A stretch of 64,000 nt of DNA, from positions 9,001,501-9,065,500 of the forward strand of contig CM034402.1 in NCBI GenBank assembly GCA_019925095.2. The letters run 5' to 3'. This stretch comes from Dendrolimus kikuchii (Eukaryota; Arthropoda; Insecta; Lepidoptera; Lasiocampidae). Below, piece by piece: positions 31,501 through 35,169 of this stretch (its first letter is position 1; every line of letters starts with the position of its first letter). A program made the translations under genes and the position numbers. The notes under the pieces are model-generated. The model searched no databases, had not been told where the DNA came from, and saw only the letters and a program-made list of their open reading frames with translations.

Positions 31501-34446
31501 TGTATACCACCATCGCCGTTTCTAATCTAACTACTCTGTCCACGCGATGACTGAAAATGTTCACTTGTTAGTGATGCAGAACGTCGCCGCCTCATAGATT
31601 TCATTCGAGCATACCTACTTATGACGTCATAAGTAGGTACGAGTAAACGAAGTCAAATAGCGCATTTGTTTGAATAGTATTTAAATTTATTTTAAGTATG
31701 ATATTTGAATAGTTAAGGATAAAAAATTTAACGCCTGTTTTATTATCTATAAAATTCTAAACATGCCGTATCTTGAAGGTATTTAAAAAAACAACAGGAA
31801 TACAGTCGACAAACGATGGAGAACACGATGCAACTTTTTTCAGATTTCTTGTGTTTGTTCAGGATTCACGTAAAAACTACTGGGCCGATTTCGATGCGGT
31901 TTTCGGTGATCGACAGCAAATTGTTAGACTTAAAATATGCGCTACTTTTTATTCTGGGAATCCAGCGAAAATTTTTCTAGGAATTGTTTAAAATGTCCAG
32001 AATTAAAAAAAACAAATTCCAATGTGATTTTTTTTTTAACTGATCAATAGCAAATTTTATGTAATAGAATGTGTGATATTTTTTGATCCCGAGAGCGGTT
32101 TGTTGTTGTTCGAGTGCATAAAAATTAGCCTATTCCGTCACAGTTTTACTAAAACGATAGCTTACATTCTTTTTAAATGATGCGATACTTTATGGGAATT
32201 TCAAATCAAGCGTGGACGAAATCGCGGGCATATCCTAGTATGTAATAATATCGGAATTTATTATAACATGTGTCAGTTAGTAATACTATGTTACTTTTAT
32301 TATCGTGGGTAGTAGTAATGATACTGGTATCAAAGCTTGGTATTTAAAACAAAGGGGATTTAGAAATGATACAAATTTACATGAATACAATTAGGTCATT
32401 TATTATATCGTTTTTTTATAAGCAGATAAGCTGAGTTACCTTACGAGCACCTAGGGTTCCTCCACGAGGTCACGAACTTAAGCTTATACACAGCTAATTA
32501 AGATTAAAGTTAACTTTATTACCTCGGTCTAGCAGTTTGAGCACTTATATTTACTATTTAGAAAACCAATGAAAATTCAGGGGTATCGTGGGATGGAGAG
32601 GCTATACTAATAAACAATAAGGCGGTCACCAGATAAACAAATAGTACATAAGGGTAATGAAGCTACCCTGGTAGAAAGAAGAGGATTAGGTGGTCTAATC
32701 CCAAGGGGACGATTAGTAATATAACTTCCCTGAGGGTTCCGATGAGCTCCTGGATCCGGAGGCGAGAGTAATGGGGCGTCGGTACAAATTCCAGGGAAGC
32801 GTTGCTCTGCTTACCACGGTTTACTCCTTAGCTCCACATGCCTCGGTTGTATGTAGGCAAAAGCCTATCCGTAATTATAAAATAAAAAACCCACTGAAAG
32901 GAGTAGAAAAAGAAATACGTTATTATCACGGTCTCGCCAGTTCATCAACTTACGACGACTAAACACTACTTTGAAGTTCAAGGGTGAAAGATTCTAGTTG
33001 GTAATGGATAAGTTATTAAAATGGGATACACCCATGGCTTTAAGCAGGCCCACAAGATGGAAAGGAGAGAGTGTGAAACCAATAGCTTTTCTTTAAAAAT
33101 GACACATAATAATTAGAGGTCACGCGGTCATGGTTCAACCACGTGCCACCCACAAGTTTATGGAGGGACTGTAAGAAATATAACATTAGAAAAAGGTATT
33201 TTCAACACACTTGCTCATAAAGTGGCTCTATGGTCACCGCAATTAGGCACAGAATGACACCCATTATCAAACTGTGAGTAAAAAACATTGTAACTCACTA
33301 GTGAGTTATAGATTTTTTTTTTTAATTTATTGGTTGAGTTGCTGTGTTCTTAAAAAGTTTTTATTCAAAAAAAAAAGATAGTTTTCTATAGAACAAATAA
33401 ATTAATGTTCCTATTGCTTGCTCATTTCATGCAACTTCTTATTTAAACAGATAATTTTAACTCGTACGTGTTTAATAAATAAAACTTTCACTCATATATA
33501 ACTTTTTTTATCTACTAAATAAAATGAGTTTTTGTTGTTATTTTATTCACAAGTGTGTTGAAAAACGTCGTATGATACACGTGTGCATTGATGATTACCG
33601 TCCTCGGCTCTCTTAAGACCCTCGCCTACGGTTCGAGTCTCAATGGCGCCTCGGCGGTAATCACCAATGTTACACACTAGTACCATAATGTACTATTAAA
33701 TCGTATACCTGTTAGGTGGGTTTATCATTCGAAAATTATGGCTTTTGAAGATTAAAAACGACGAGCCTTTGGGTAGAAATGCCTTTTTGATTTATGGCGT
33801 CGGTATGTACCTACGATGAAAAATCTTTAGCCAACTATACTTCGTGATTTCTGTAAATATACAGAAGACGAATCAAAATATGAAAGGCGAATACCGACGA
33901 TTGGTTTCTTTAAAATATAGAAGGATACTTACAGGATAATATTGTGCTGGCACACTTTAAAAAAACAGACTTTTAAGCCTTGTATACTGCGACGATGCGC
34001 ATTTAGAAATGACGGCCGGCCTCCGCGAACCGCGTCTAGAGAGGAATCCCGAACGTAACCCAGCGTAGCCGAACTCGGCGCCGTCACAGGGTTTTCAAAT
34101 GGTGGTTAATGCTTTCCGCGCTAAATTTAATCGCTTCAAAATTATTAATATTACAACCAATAGGCTCAGGAACAATGATTACGTAAATACGGCGTCACAA
34201 CTACTAGTCTTTAAATTTTTCTGTAATGGGCTACAATAGAAAGTTATCTATTTCAGAGACATATTATTCCTCGCGATGGCAGCACTGGGGGAACAGGAGA
34301 TAAACCTGATCGCCCTGCAGCGCGAGTACACGCGAGCGCTGGACAGGCTGGGGGGCGAGGCGCGGCCCCAGGACCTGCCCCCCTCCCCTACAGCGGTCTG
34401 CTGCAGGCACTACTTCAAACGGCTGCGACTGTACATGGACGACTAA
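580..34446 (+). CDS. Crag: DENND4 / Crag Rab guanine nucleotide exchange factor, C-terminal part, 21 exons (5' end outside window)
   Basis: DENND4 proteins activate Rab GTPases; Drosophila Crag acts on Rab10 and Rab11 in polarised secretion and membrane transport and binds calmodulin. Spliced exons: 580-796, 3035-3215, 4906-5092, 5705-5871, 8273-8382, 9005-9124, 10036-10173, 10914-11017, 12029-12143, 15048-15162, 15796-15987, 18055-18141, 21677-21751, 22751-22977, 23844-23968, 25150-25335, 28216-28306, 28946-29128, 30476-30635, 30883-30999, 34257-34446. All phases join and total 3087 nt, giving 1028 residues and TAA. Recognisable DENND4 landmarks are [17 protein letters not shown] (end of the DENN module), a PPR-like repeat around residues 195-250, a variable disordered linker (about 251-680), and the conserved C-terminal block with [24 protein letters not shown] and [16 protein letters not shown]. 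The MABP and uDENN/cDENN parts are upstream of the window. Family assignment is from remembered sequence; exon edges are read from splice sites. Confidence 0.95.
1243..1448 (-). mobile_element. short interspersed element ('GATGGAAAG' family), minus copy
   Basis: The reverse strand carries the family core: TTCGGCAGACAGGCATAGGG, CCACCTGATGAAAAGC, CATAGGTATTGGTAACACC, and CTGGCCACTAATGCTGGAAC. The same core appears at 1538-1720, 7697-7920, 11575-11850, 47752-48026 and 50430-50765. No coding capacity. Confidence 0.7.
1538..1720 (+). mobile_element. short interspersed element ('GATGGAAAG' family), plus copy
   Basis: Begins with a T run then TTGCAGGAGATCAGCAGACA and GATGGAAAGCGGTTACCATC, followed by CATTTGCAACACCAAAG and GAGACTGGAACCTGGTC. 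The 3' third is missing compared with the copy at 50430-50765. Confidence 0.75.
2078..2767. mobile_element. inverted pair of 'ACTAGCGGCCCGGCGCGG' repeats
   Basis: Left arm about 2078-2275 and right arm about 2555-2767 are reverse complements over roughly 200 bases, both with AATCGGTTTAGTAGATCCAG and ATAGCCTATGACA or their complements. The 280-base spacer is unrelated. Either two opposed insertions or one foldback element. Confidence 0.7.
3035..3215 (+). CDS. Crag: Crag exon 2
   Basis: The acceptor ATTGCAG precedes base 3035. The exon enters with two bases completing a Glu codon and leaves in phase 2 (AG|GTATCG). It encodes [11 protein letters not shown] and [14 protein letters not shown], matching the DENND4 stretch just before the PPR-like region. 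The middle ([16 protein letters not shown]) is poorly conserved. Confidence 0.88.
3811..4045 (+). mobile_element. tRNA-derived SINE copy a
   Basis: Starts GACGGCCTCTGTAGTTGAGT. It has a polymerase III A-box-like segment (GTTGAGTGGGCTAAGC) and a B box (GAGTTCGATTCC), then a shared 3' body (GGGATCGGCCCCAGAGTAGT) and ends before A-rich DNA. Further copies are listed separately. Confidence 0.85.
4060..4795 (-). mobile_element. Penelope-like element, 5'-truncated copy 1
   Basis: Holds a Penelope terminal repeat (about 4064-4285; CCACTTTTCAGTGGCC at 4151-4166) and, on the minus strand from 4761 to 4456, the end of a GIY-YIG endonuclease domain ([40 protein letters not shown]). YIG has become YIA and there are stops beyond. 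A decayed relative of the copy at 13927-14946. Confidence 0.85.
4906..5092 (+). CDS. Crag: Crag exon 3: start of PPR-like helical region
   Basis: Starts after GATTGCATAG, completes an Arg codon, and ends in phase 0 at GATGAG|GTAAAT. Encodes [28 protein letters not shown] and [17 protein letters not shown]. This is the conserved helical segment preceding the pentatricopeptide-like repeat of DENND4. Confidence 0.93.
5135..5600 (+). repeat. 'GCGAAAGTAACTCTGTCTG' dispersed repeat with TA/TG microsatellite
   Basis: The unit ATGCGAAAGTAACTCTCTGC, GGACCGATTTGGCTGAAA and ATCCCG(A/G)AAAATGGGATAG recurs at 12288-12520. Bases 5224-5369 are an expanded TA/TG tract. Truncated tRNA-SINE sequence follows at 5598-5680. 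Confidence 0.75.
5224..5369. repeat. TA/TG compound microsatellite
   Basis: Alternating (TA)n and (TG)n blocks over about 145 bases inside the dispersed repeat. The Tyr/Ile and His/Thr open frames here are repeat artefacts. Confidence 0.95.
5598..5680 (+). mobile_element. tRNA-derived SINE, 3' fragment
   Basis: TATAACATAAGCATAATTTG, GTATAATGTGTTTGTCTGCC matches the 3' body of the tRNA-SINE copies; the tRNA-like head is absent. Confidence 0.55.
5705..5871 (+). CDS. Crag: Crag exon 4: PPR-like repeat
   Basis: Starts after TTTCACTAAG in phase 0 and ends in phase 2 (CCGAG|GTAAGT). Encodes [26 protein letters not shown] and [17 protein letters not shown], the best conserved pentatricopeptide-type motif of the family (window residues about 196-251). 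Confidence 0.95.
6265..6400 (+). repeat. LINE-tail repeat copy 2
   Basis: GGTTGCCTGGAAGAGATTGC, TTAAGCAATAAGACC and GGTGTACAATAAAAAGTATT follow the family order, ending in an imperfect tail. Confidence 0.7.
6400..6640 (+). repeat. 'AGGGCCGGCTCGGGCGGCGTGAT' dispersed repeat
   Basis: Related to 58385-58530 (same strand) and 25500-25695 (opposite strand). Shared parts include GATATCGGCGTAAAACGAT, GATAAGTGAGGGCTCCGG and a CT-rich end with CCCATTC. Class unknown. Confidence 0.6.
6641..7354. other. AT-rich intron DNA, nothing recognised
   Basis: Part of Crag intron 4. The short opposed open frames (6988-7315) have no family motif and a composition like the surrounding intron. Confidence 0.5.
7372..7442 (-). 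mobile_element. 'GATGGAAAG' element fragment, minus
   Basis: CCATGGCATTGCAAACGTCT, ACAGTTACCACTTATCATCA and GGGCCGTCTGCCTG are the reverse of the element 5' third. Confidence 0.6.
7480..7647. mobile_element. MITE-like element with 'TAAGGCTG(C/G)GCGCAAA' ends
   Basis: The left end CTAAGGCTGCGCGCAAATCG and right end CGTTTGCGCCCAGCCTTAG are inverted copies; the interior includes CCACCGACCACAGCCAC. A relative sits at 16055-16195. I could not define a target-site duplication. Confidence 0.6.
7697..7920 (+). mobile_element. 'GATGGAAAG' element copy
   Basis: TTTTTTTTATTGCACGAGTT, GATGGAAAGCAGTTACCG, GGGGGACTGGAACCTGGCC and AGACCAGGGGTGGTAGCC match the other copies in order. Confidence 0.75.
8273..8382 (+). 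CDS. Crag: Crag exon 5
   Basis: Acceptor TTTGTAG; the exon completes a Ser codon and then reads [20 protein letters not shown], equivalent to the DENND4 segment after the PPR repeat (LWTKVRNVV in vertebrates). It ends in phase 1 at TCAA|GTGAGT. The disordered linker begins here. Confidence 0.92.
9005..9124 (+). CDS. Crag: Crag exon 6 (linker)
   Basis: Starts after TTCTTAAG and ends in phase 1 (TCAG|GTAATA). Encodes a Gly/Ala/Ser-rich linker ([30 protein letters not shown]). A tRNA-derived SINE begins only 17 bases after the exon end. Confidence 0.85.
9142..9311 (+). mobile_element. tRNA-derived SINE copy b, B box deleted
   Basis: Starts TGACGGCCTCTGTGTTTGAT 17 bases downstream of Crag exon 6. 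The sequence jumps from GCAGAGGCTCCGGG straight to TGTCTGGGATCGGCCCCAG, losing the B box and the following spacer seen in copies a and c. Confidence 0.8.
9465..9890. repeat. dispersed repeat shared with 36400-36720
   Basis: Both copies share GGGAAGGTCAACATGTAGAG (or a close form), AAAAAGTACCGGGCTATTGG, GTCTGGGAATATGGGGACTA and CGCAATGTTCGGGGAACAT. The minus strand stays open for long stretches, so it may derive from a LINE reading frame, but I cannot name the family. Confidence 0.65.
10036..10173 (+). CDS. Crag: Crag exon 7 (linker)
   Basis: Starts after AAATGTCAG and ends in phase 1 (TCTG|GTGCGT). Encodes [20 protein letters not shown], then a His-rich patch ([11 protein letters not shown]) and TAAGILISG. 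It is GC-rich compared with flanking introns. Confidence 0.88.
10174..10913. other. Crag intron 7, nothing recognised
   Basis: AT-rich, no repeat family from this window detected by eye, no open frame with motifs. Confidence 0.5.
10914..11017 (+). CDS. Crag: Crag exon 8 (linker, RSNS motif)
   Basis: Acceptor TTTTCTAG; ends in phase 0 at ATACAG|GTATGA. Encodes [19 protein letters not shown] and [13 protein letters not shown], a disordered segment with a basophilic serine motif (PRPRSNSL). Confidence 0.88.
11575..11850 (-). mobile_element. 'GATGGAAAG' element, nearly full length, minus
   Basis: The reverse strand runs from TTTCCTCGTGGAAAGCGGTT through GAGACTGCAACCTGGCCGC to GAAATTGTATTTATTCTTTC, matching the full-length copies at 47752 and 50430. 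Confidence 0.75.
12029..12143 (+). CDS. Crag: Crag exon 9 (linker, RSESF motif)
   Basis: Acceptor ATTTGTAG, phase 0; ends in phase 1 (ACTG|GTATGA). Encodes [20 protein letters not shown] and [19 protein letters not shown]. It carries another Arg-directed serine motif (LTRSESF). Confidence 0.88.
12243..12285. repeat. short TA/TG microsatellite
   Basis: TATTGTATATGTGTGTATGT followed by an ATAT run, just upstream of a dispersed repeat. Confidence 0.85.
12288..12520 (+). repeat. 'GCGAAAGTAACTCTGTCTG' dispersed repeat copy 2
   Basis: AATGCGAAAGTAACTCTGTC with a TCTG run, CTGGACCGATTTGGCTGATA and CGAGGGTGGCCAAGGGATAC, ending at AAAAGTAGGACAGG where the minisatellite region begins. Confidence 0.8.
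12535..13125. repeat. octanucleotide minisatellite TTTTGCCC / TTTTGCTC
   Basis: About 590 bases of 8-9 base units, almost without A on the plus strand. TTTTGCTC-type units flank a TTTTGCCC-rich core (about 12775-12950). A block starting TTTGTCCATTTAGCCCTTTA occurs twice, 151 bases apart (12581 and 12732), so higher-order duplication has occurred. Because 3 x 8 = 24 bases, several frames stay open on both strands (KGQKGKRA repeats on minus, LLPFCPFA on plus); these are not genes. Confidence 0.95.
13492..13534. repeat. 43-base near-perfect palindrome
   Basis: Left arm ACTAGAGGTTAACCCGCGGC and the inverted right arm agree at 18 of 20 positions around a GCA loop. It is followed directly by a long TA run. 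Confidence 0.9.
13534..13587. repeat. (TA)27 microsatellite
   Basis: Uninterrupted TA repeat directly after the palindrome. Confidence 0.97.
13640..13740 (-). repeat. LINE-tail repeat, minus copy
   Basis: The reverse strand gives TTGCCTGGAAGAGATCGC, ATAAGCGATTAGGCAGCC, matching the family at 6265 and 13848. Confidence 0.7.
13927..14946 (-). mobile_element. Penelope-like element, 5'-truncated, inverted terminal arms, 13-bp target-site duplication
   Basis: TATGGTCTGTTTT occurs exactly at 13914-13926 and 14947-14959. The left terminal repeat (13967-14176) and right arm (14736-14946) are near-identical inverted copies. Between them the minus strand encodes the intact end of a GIY-YIG endonuclease (about 14734-14323): [20 protein letters not shown], then [43 protein letters not shown] appears as GVY, YIG is present, and the conserved Arg and Glu positions are kept. 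The reverse transcriptase is missing. Penelope elements often have such inverted or tandem partial terminal repeats. Confidence 0.92.
14323..14734 (-). pseudogene. GIY-YIG endonuclease remnant of Penelope-like polyprotein
   Basis: C-terminal module of the element's reverse transcriptase-endonuclease. It is open for about 137 codons to a stop at 14323, with no N-terminus or RT domain. Motifs: GVY...[31 protein letters not shown]. Confidence 0.85.
15048..15162 (+). CDS. Crag: Crag exon 10 (linker, RALSF motif)
   Basis: Acceptor GGGTTAG; ends in phase 2 (CTCAA|GTGAGT). Encodes [20 protein letters not shown] and then [19 protein letters not shown]. The intron in front of it contains the minisatellite and the Penelope insertion. 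Confidence 0.88.
15340..15770. repeat. 'GATCCCGCGGGATTTTTCCCGGGAG' dispersed repeat
   Basis: Related to 20070-20570, 23155-23600, 31795-32245 and 49625-50010. It carries GGATCCCGCGGGATTTTTCC, GAGCAGTTTCAAGTTGTTAG and a diverged second copy of the same motif near 15690. Class unknown. Confidence 0.6.
15796..15987 (+). CDS. Crag: Crag exon 11 (proline-rich linker, RRTNSF motif)
   Basis: Acceptor TATTCCAG, completing a Lys codon; ends in phase 2 (GCAGG|GTAACA). Encodes [17 protein letters not shown], runs of proline ([15 protein letters not shown]) and [19 protein letters not shown]. About 67% G+C, well above its surroundings. Confidence 0.9.
16055..16195. mobile_element. MITE-like relative of 7480-7647
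   Basis: Shares TTAGGCTGTGCGCAGACGGG, CACCGACCACAGCCA and the right end GTGGCCCATTTGCGCCCAC. It lies just after Crag exon 11. Confidence 0.55.
16200..16840. other. Crag intron 11, AT-rich, nothing recognised
   Basis: No open frame with motifs; a weak trace of the 'GATGGAAAG' element may lie near 16625-16680 on the minus strand. Confidence 0.45.
16841..17095 (-). mobile_element. non-LTR retrotransposon 3' end with (TATG)n tail
   Basis: On the minus strand an open frame ends [40 protein letters not shown] and ELA-stop, followed at once by a GTTATGTATGTATG tail (plus-strand 16841-16858). The same terminus occurs at 42325-42400, 47220-47595 and 56535-56668. It is the C-terminus of a LINE ORF2; clade not assigned. 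Confidence 0.8.
17407..17660 (+). mobile_element. tRNA-derived SINE copy c
   Basis: ACTGCCTCTGTGGTTGAGTC, B box GGGTTTGATTCC, then GTGTCTAGAATCGGCCCC and a TTA-rich tail. Confidence 0.85.
18055..18141 (+). CDS. Crag: Crag exon 12 (linker, RSETAP motif)
   Basis: Acceptor TGTACGCAG; ends in phase 2 (TTCGG|GTGAGT). Encodes [20 protein letters not shown] and [16 protein letters not shown] fits the classical mode-1 14-3-3 pattern RSx(S/T)xP. Confidence 0.88.
18142..18915. other. Crag intron 12, left part
   Basis: Mostly AT-rich. A stretch near 18810-18910 (ACCATTGGTAGAAATATGAT, GGTATGGAGTTCATG) resembles 34790-34870 and may be a minor repeat. No gene seen. Confidence 0.45.
18916..19089 (+). mobile_element. 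candidate LTR of a retrotransposon
   Basis: TGTTAAGGCCAACCTGTTCC to GGAACTTACA: about 174 bases with TG...CA ends, moderately GC-rich in an AT-rich intron, directly followed by a tRNA-Tyr-complementary sequence. No second LTR is seen. Confidence 0.6.
19092..19120 (+). other. primer-binding-site-like sequence complementary to tRNA-Tyr 3' end
   Basis: TGGTCCTTCGAGCCGGAT is the complement of the tRNA-Tyr acceptor and T arm including CCA, and the match continues (CTGAACCAGCGACC) with one mismatch. Because it includes the CCA complement and follows an LTR-like end, a primer binding site fits better than a tRNA gene. Confidence 0.65.
19862..20058 (+). mobile_element. tRNA-derived SINE copy d
   Basis: GTCAGCCTTAGTGGTTGAGT, B box CGGGTTAAATTACC (decayed), GTTTGGAATCGGTCCCAAG, GATATACAATGTGTATTTAT. 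Confidence 0.75.
20070..20570 (+). repeat. 'GCGACTTCGTCCACGCTTG' dispersed repeat, copy 1
   Basis: Order: ACTAGGATAAGCCGTCCGCG, ACTTCGTCCACGCTTGATTT, CCCCTGGGATCCCCGAGAC, TTTTTACGTGAATCCCGAAC, AAACAGACAAACAAATC. The closest relative is 23155-23600; 31795-32245 is the reverse. Confidence 0.8.
20571..21676. other. Crag intron 12, right part
   Basis: AT-rich. A 3' fragment of the tRNA-SINE lies at about 21040-21125 (CCTTGCTTAGTTTGGGGATT, ACAATATGTGGATATACG). Otherwise nothing recognised. Confidence 0.5.
21677..21751 (+). CDS. Crag: Crag exon 13
   Basis: Acceptor TTTTCTTAG; ends in phase 2 (TTCAG|GTGAGC). Encodes [20 protein letters not shown] and ENYFS, a short basic, probably helical piece. 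At 75 nt it is the smallest exon. Confidence 0.88.
21752..22750. other. Crag intron 13, nothing recognised
   Basis: AT-rich. The 84-codon open frame at 22464-22718 is Leu/Ser/Phe-rich without family motifs and is not called. Confidence 0.5.
22751..22977 (+). CDS. Crag: Crag exon 14 (amphipathic region)
   Basis: Acceptor AATTCCAG; ends in phase 1 (GATG|GTAAGT). Encodes [39 protein letters not shown] and [20 protein letters not shown]. The DENND4-typical SLKSAA..MAKK..E motif supports a helical, membrane-proximal segment. Confidence 0.92.
23155..23600 (+). repeat. 'GCGACTTCGTCCACGCTTG' dispersed repeat, copy 2
   Basis: CTAGGATATGCCCGCGACTT to CGTGAATCCCGAACAAACAG, collinear with 20070-20570. 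Followed directly by a LINE-tail repeat fragment at 23605-23720. Confidence 0.8.
23605..23720 (+). repeat. LINE-tail repeat fragment
   Basis: GTCTGGGAGAGTTCGCTTTA, AGCAATAAGGCCTATTGTAT, GGTGTGGAATAAAGTG then an ATCT-type tail. It shows the unbroken form of the site carrying the Penelope insertion at 13927. Confidence 0.75.
23844..23968 (+). CDS. Crag: Crag exon 15 (RRASSD motif)
   Basis: The acceptor TTTAATCAG at 23841-23843 was chosen because it alone restores phase with exon 14; the more obvious CTTCAG at 23863-23868 would shift frame. Encodes [20 protein letters not shown] and [20 protein letters not shown], and ends in phase 0 at TCA|GTAAGT. Confidence 0.85.
24363..25100. mobile_element. 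possible 740-base element with inverted ends
   Basis: The left end (CTAAAGCCGCGTACTCATCG, GAACCGTAACTGTAAC) and right end (GTTACAGTAACTGCGACGGT, GTGAATACGCGGCTTTA) are diverged inverted copies. It may be one TIR element or two opposed insertions. The interior 24400-24520 is GC-rich. Confidence 0.4.
25150..25335 (+). CDS. Crag: Crag exon 16 (cysteine-rich conserved block)
   Basis: Acceptor TGCCTAG, phase 0 at both ends. Encodes [40 protein letters not shown] and [27 protein letters not shown] followed 33 residues later by CTAC has the spacing of a zinc-ribbon-like site. This is the most conserved C-terminal stretch of DENND4 proteins. Confidence 0.96.
25500..25695 (-). repeat. 'AGGGCCGGCTCG' dispersed repeat, minus copy
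   Basis: The reverse strand reads AGGGCCGGCTCGATCGATGT, ATATCGACGTGAAACGA, GATTGAGAGTTCCGTTGTCC, as in 6400-6640. Confidence 0.6.
25786..26442 (+). pseudogene. LINE ORF2 C-terminal remnant (RNase H start plus terminal domain)
   Basis: Starts [11 protein letters not shown]; then [20 protein letters not shown] resembles the start of the RNase H domain of R1/I-type LINEs, with the catalytic Asp of FTDGS changed to Gly. The rest of RNase H is missing. A frame change near 26175 links [17 protein letters not shown] sequence to [20 protein letters not shown] and [20 protein letters not shown], the cysteine-histidine C-terminal domain. Dead by deletion, frameshift and active-site loss. Confidence 0.8.
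26748..26815. repeat. perfect 28-bp inverted repeat, 12-base loop
   Basis: The left arm 26748-26775 starts GCACATGTATTAAAAATTAA and the right arm 26788-26815 is its exact reverse complement. It lies in Crag intron 16 after the LINE remnant. Confidence 0.95.
26990..27300 (-). pseudogene. second LINE ORF2 C-terminal fragment
   Basis: Minus-strand frame with [40 protein letters not shown]. The CxE.EETA.H.LLDC pattern is the C-terminal Cys/His motif of many LINE reverse transcriptases. No RT domain. Confidence 0.65.
27301..28215. other. Crag intron 16, right part
   Basis: Contains a G-rich run (27330-27340) beside the LINE fragment; nothing else recognised. Confidence 0.45.
28216..28306 (+). 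CDS. Crag: Crag exon 17
   Basis: Acceptor CATTTTCAG, phase 0; ends in phase 1 (TTAG|GTAAGC). Encodes [20 protein letters not shown] and [10 protein letters not shown]. The [12 protein letters not shown] motif is conserved in DENND4. Confidence 0.94.
28440..28570 (+). mobile_element. LINE 3'-end fragment ('GTCCAGCAGTGG')
   Basis: CGTGTCCAGCAGTGGGTCGT, TTATGGGCT is the typical 3' end of lepidopteran LINE ORF2 sequences (VQQW... region). Short and decayed. Confidence 0.45.
28946..29128 (+). CDS. Crag: Crag exon 18
   Basis: Acceptor AATTACAG; ends in phase 1 (ACTG|GTAAGG). Encodes [20 protein letters not shown] and [20 protein letters not shown]. HPIxYWNLVW is a signature of the family C-terminal domain. 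Confidence 0.96.
29361..29575 (-). mobile_element. tRNA-derived SINE copy e, minus
   Basis: The reverse strand has GTGGCCTCTGTGGCTGAGCA, B box AAGTTCGATTCC, and ends in CATATATGATGTGTGTGTCT. Confidence 0.85.
30190..30460 (-). repeat. dispersed repeat shared with 35170-35480 and 56220-56500
   Basis: The reverse strand matches the common order (TTCAGGACCAAATCCTAAAT, CTCAAAGGAGTTTCGAAAT, AAGGAATCTCAACGGCACAC). It ends about 15 bases before the Crag exon 19 acceptor. Confidence 0.7.
30476..30635 (+). CDS. Crag: Crag exon 19
   Basis: Acceptor TTCGGTCAG; ends in phase 2 (CACTC|GTATGT). Encodes [40 protein letters not shown] and [14 protein letters not shown]. Strongly GC-rich. A dispersed repeat ends about 15 bases upstream of the acceptor. 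Confidence 0.93.
30675..30795 (+). mobile_element. 'GATGGAAAG' element, 3' part
   Basis: GCAAATACCCTACCACCTAG, CTGTGGATTGTTTTTTCGCC, TTGTATTCTTTCTCCGTTCC match the 3' third of full copies. It starts 40 bases downstream of Crag exon 19. Confidence 0.75.
30883..30999 (+). CDS. Crag: Crag exon 20
   Basis: Acceptor ATTTCCAG; ends in phase 2 (TACAG|GTATTT). Encodes [30 protein letters not shown] and NKRYYSYYR, a conserved C-terminal helix bundle segment. Confidence 0.94.
31545..31700. repeat. palindromic repeat with TGACGTCA core
   Basis: Related to 55915-56035 (AACGTCGC, GCCTC, TAGATTT, CGAGC, AATAGCGCA in the same order). A perfect 28-bp palindrome occupies 31612-31639, half-site TACCTACTTATGAC. 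Confidence 0.85.
31795..32245 (-). repeat. 'GCGACTTCGTCCACGCTTG' dispersed repeat, minus copy
   Basis: Runs from AACGATGGAGAACACGATGC to AAGCGTGGACGAAATCGCGG and GCATATCCTAGTA, the reverse complement of the 20070 and 23155 copies. Confidence 0.8.
32250..33195. other. Crag intron 20, middle, nothing recognised
   Basis: No strong open frame or match to repeats elsewhere in the window. Confidence 0.45.
33196..33566. mobile_element. MITE-like element with 'TTTTCAACACACTTG' inverted ends
   Basis: The left end GTATTTTCAACACACTTG and right end CAAGTGTGTTGAAAAAC are inverted copies 371 bases apart. The interior holds a perfect 18-bp palindrome TAACTCACTAGTGAGTTA at 33291-33308. No clear target-site duplication. 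Confidence 0.6.
33592..33662. repeat. hairpin-ended GC-richer segment next to the MITE
   Basis: TGATTACCG at the left and CGGTAATCA at the right are inverted; the interior has ACGGTTCGAGTCTC, which resembles a polymerase III B box but folds into no tRNA. Probably part of a larger repeat with the preceding element. Confidence 0.45.
34257..34446 (+). CDS. Crag: Crag last coding exon 21
   Basis: Acceptor TATTTCAG; completes an Arg codon, then [31 protein letters not shown], and ends [15 protein letters not shown] before TAA at 34444-34446. The DENND4-like ending shows the protein is complete at its C-terminus. Confidence 0.95.
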
Positions 34447-34912
34447 ACGGCGCACTCAGAGTCGGCTGATTGTCCATTAAATTTATCTATGCTGGGTCTT
34501 CATATCGATATCCCCATTCAACGACCCAGTAATGCAACATCTTGCAAACCATGTATGCGATTCATCTTCAGATTTTTTCCTGCTGTTGCTTATGAGAAAT
34601 ATCCTCATGAGATTTTTATTGCATGGAACTTTTCTAACTGTCCATAAACACAAAATATTCTTTCTGTAAAATTTGTTTTATTTTAATACTGGATTATTGC
34701 ACGGGGATGTCGATATGTACTACCATTCATTTGTCTTACTGGTTAACATTTGACATAAACATGTATTGGTTTCTTACTTCTTACATCTTACTTTCCGCAC
34801 TTTTATTTTCTCATTGGTAGAAAACTGATATTATTTGTATGGAGTTTATGTCAAATTTTCATATAAGGCAAGTGTAAGTGAAGAGTGTGGGAGAAATCGG
34901 GCACCAGTGGTG

Positions 34913-34918
34913 AATAAA
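34913..34918 (+). terminator. candidate poly(A) signal for Crag
   Basis: AATAAA lies 467 bases after the Crag stop and is followed by a T/G-rich stretch (ATGTTTTGTTTAACCGTTTT). It is the first strong AATAAA after the stop; other AT-rich hexamers follow, so use of this site is inferred. Confidence 0.45.
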
Positions 34919-35169
34919 TGTTTTGTTTAACCGTTTTATTTATGGCTATTACACATCAGTAACTTATAAATTCTTATATATTGTCTGCTGTATTCAAAAT
35001 AACGTATATTTGCCGTACTCAGAGTCAGTTAATGGTCCGTTATTTTTGACAAGTGACTAATGTATTTCTCGTTCGACACCAATTAATATCTGTATTTTGT
35101 GTTAGTATAAAACTGAAAACCGTCCAATTTCATTATAAAGTGTTAAGTACTTCGTCTCACTTTATCATG

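Noticed and set aside
33592..33662. tRNA gene (B-box-like GGTTCGAGTCTC)
   Set aside because: No A box, anticodon arm or acceptor stem; the ends pair with each other as a simple hairpin.
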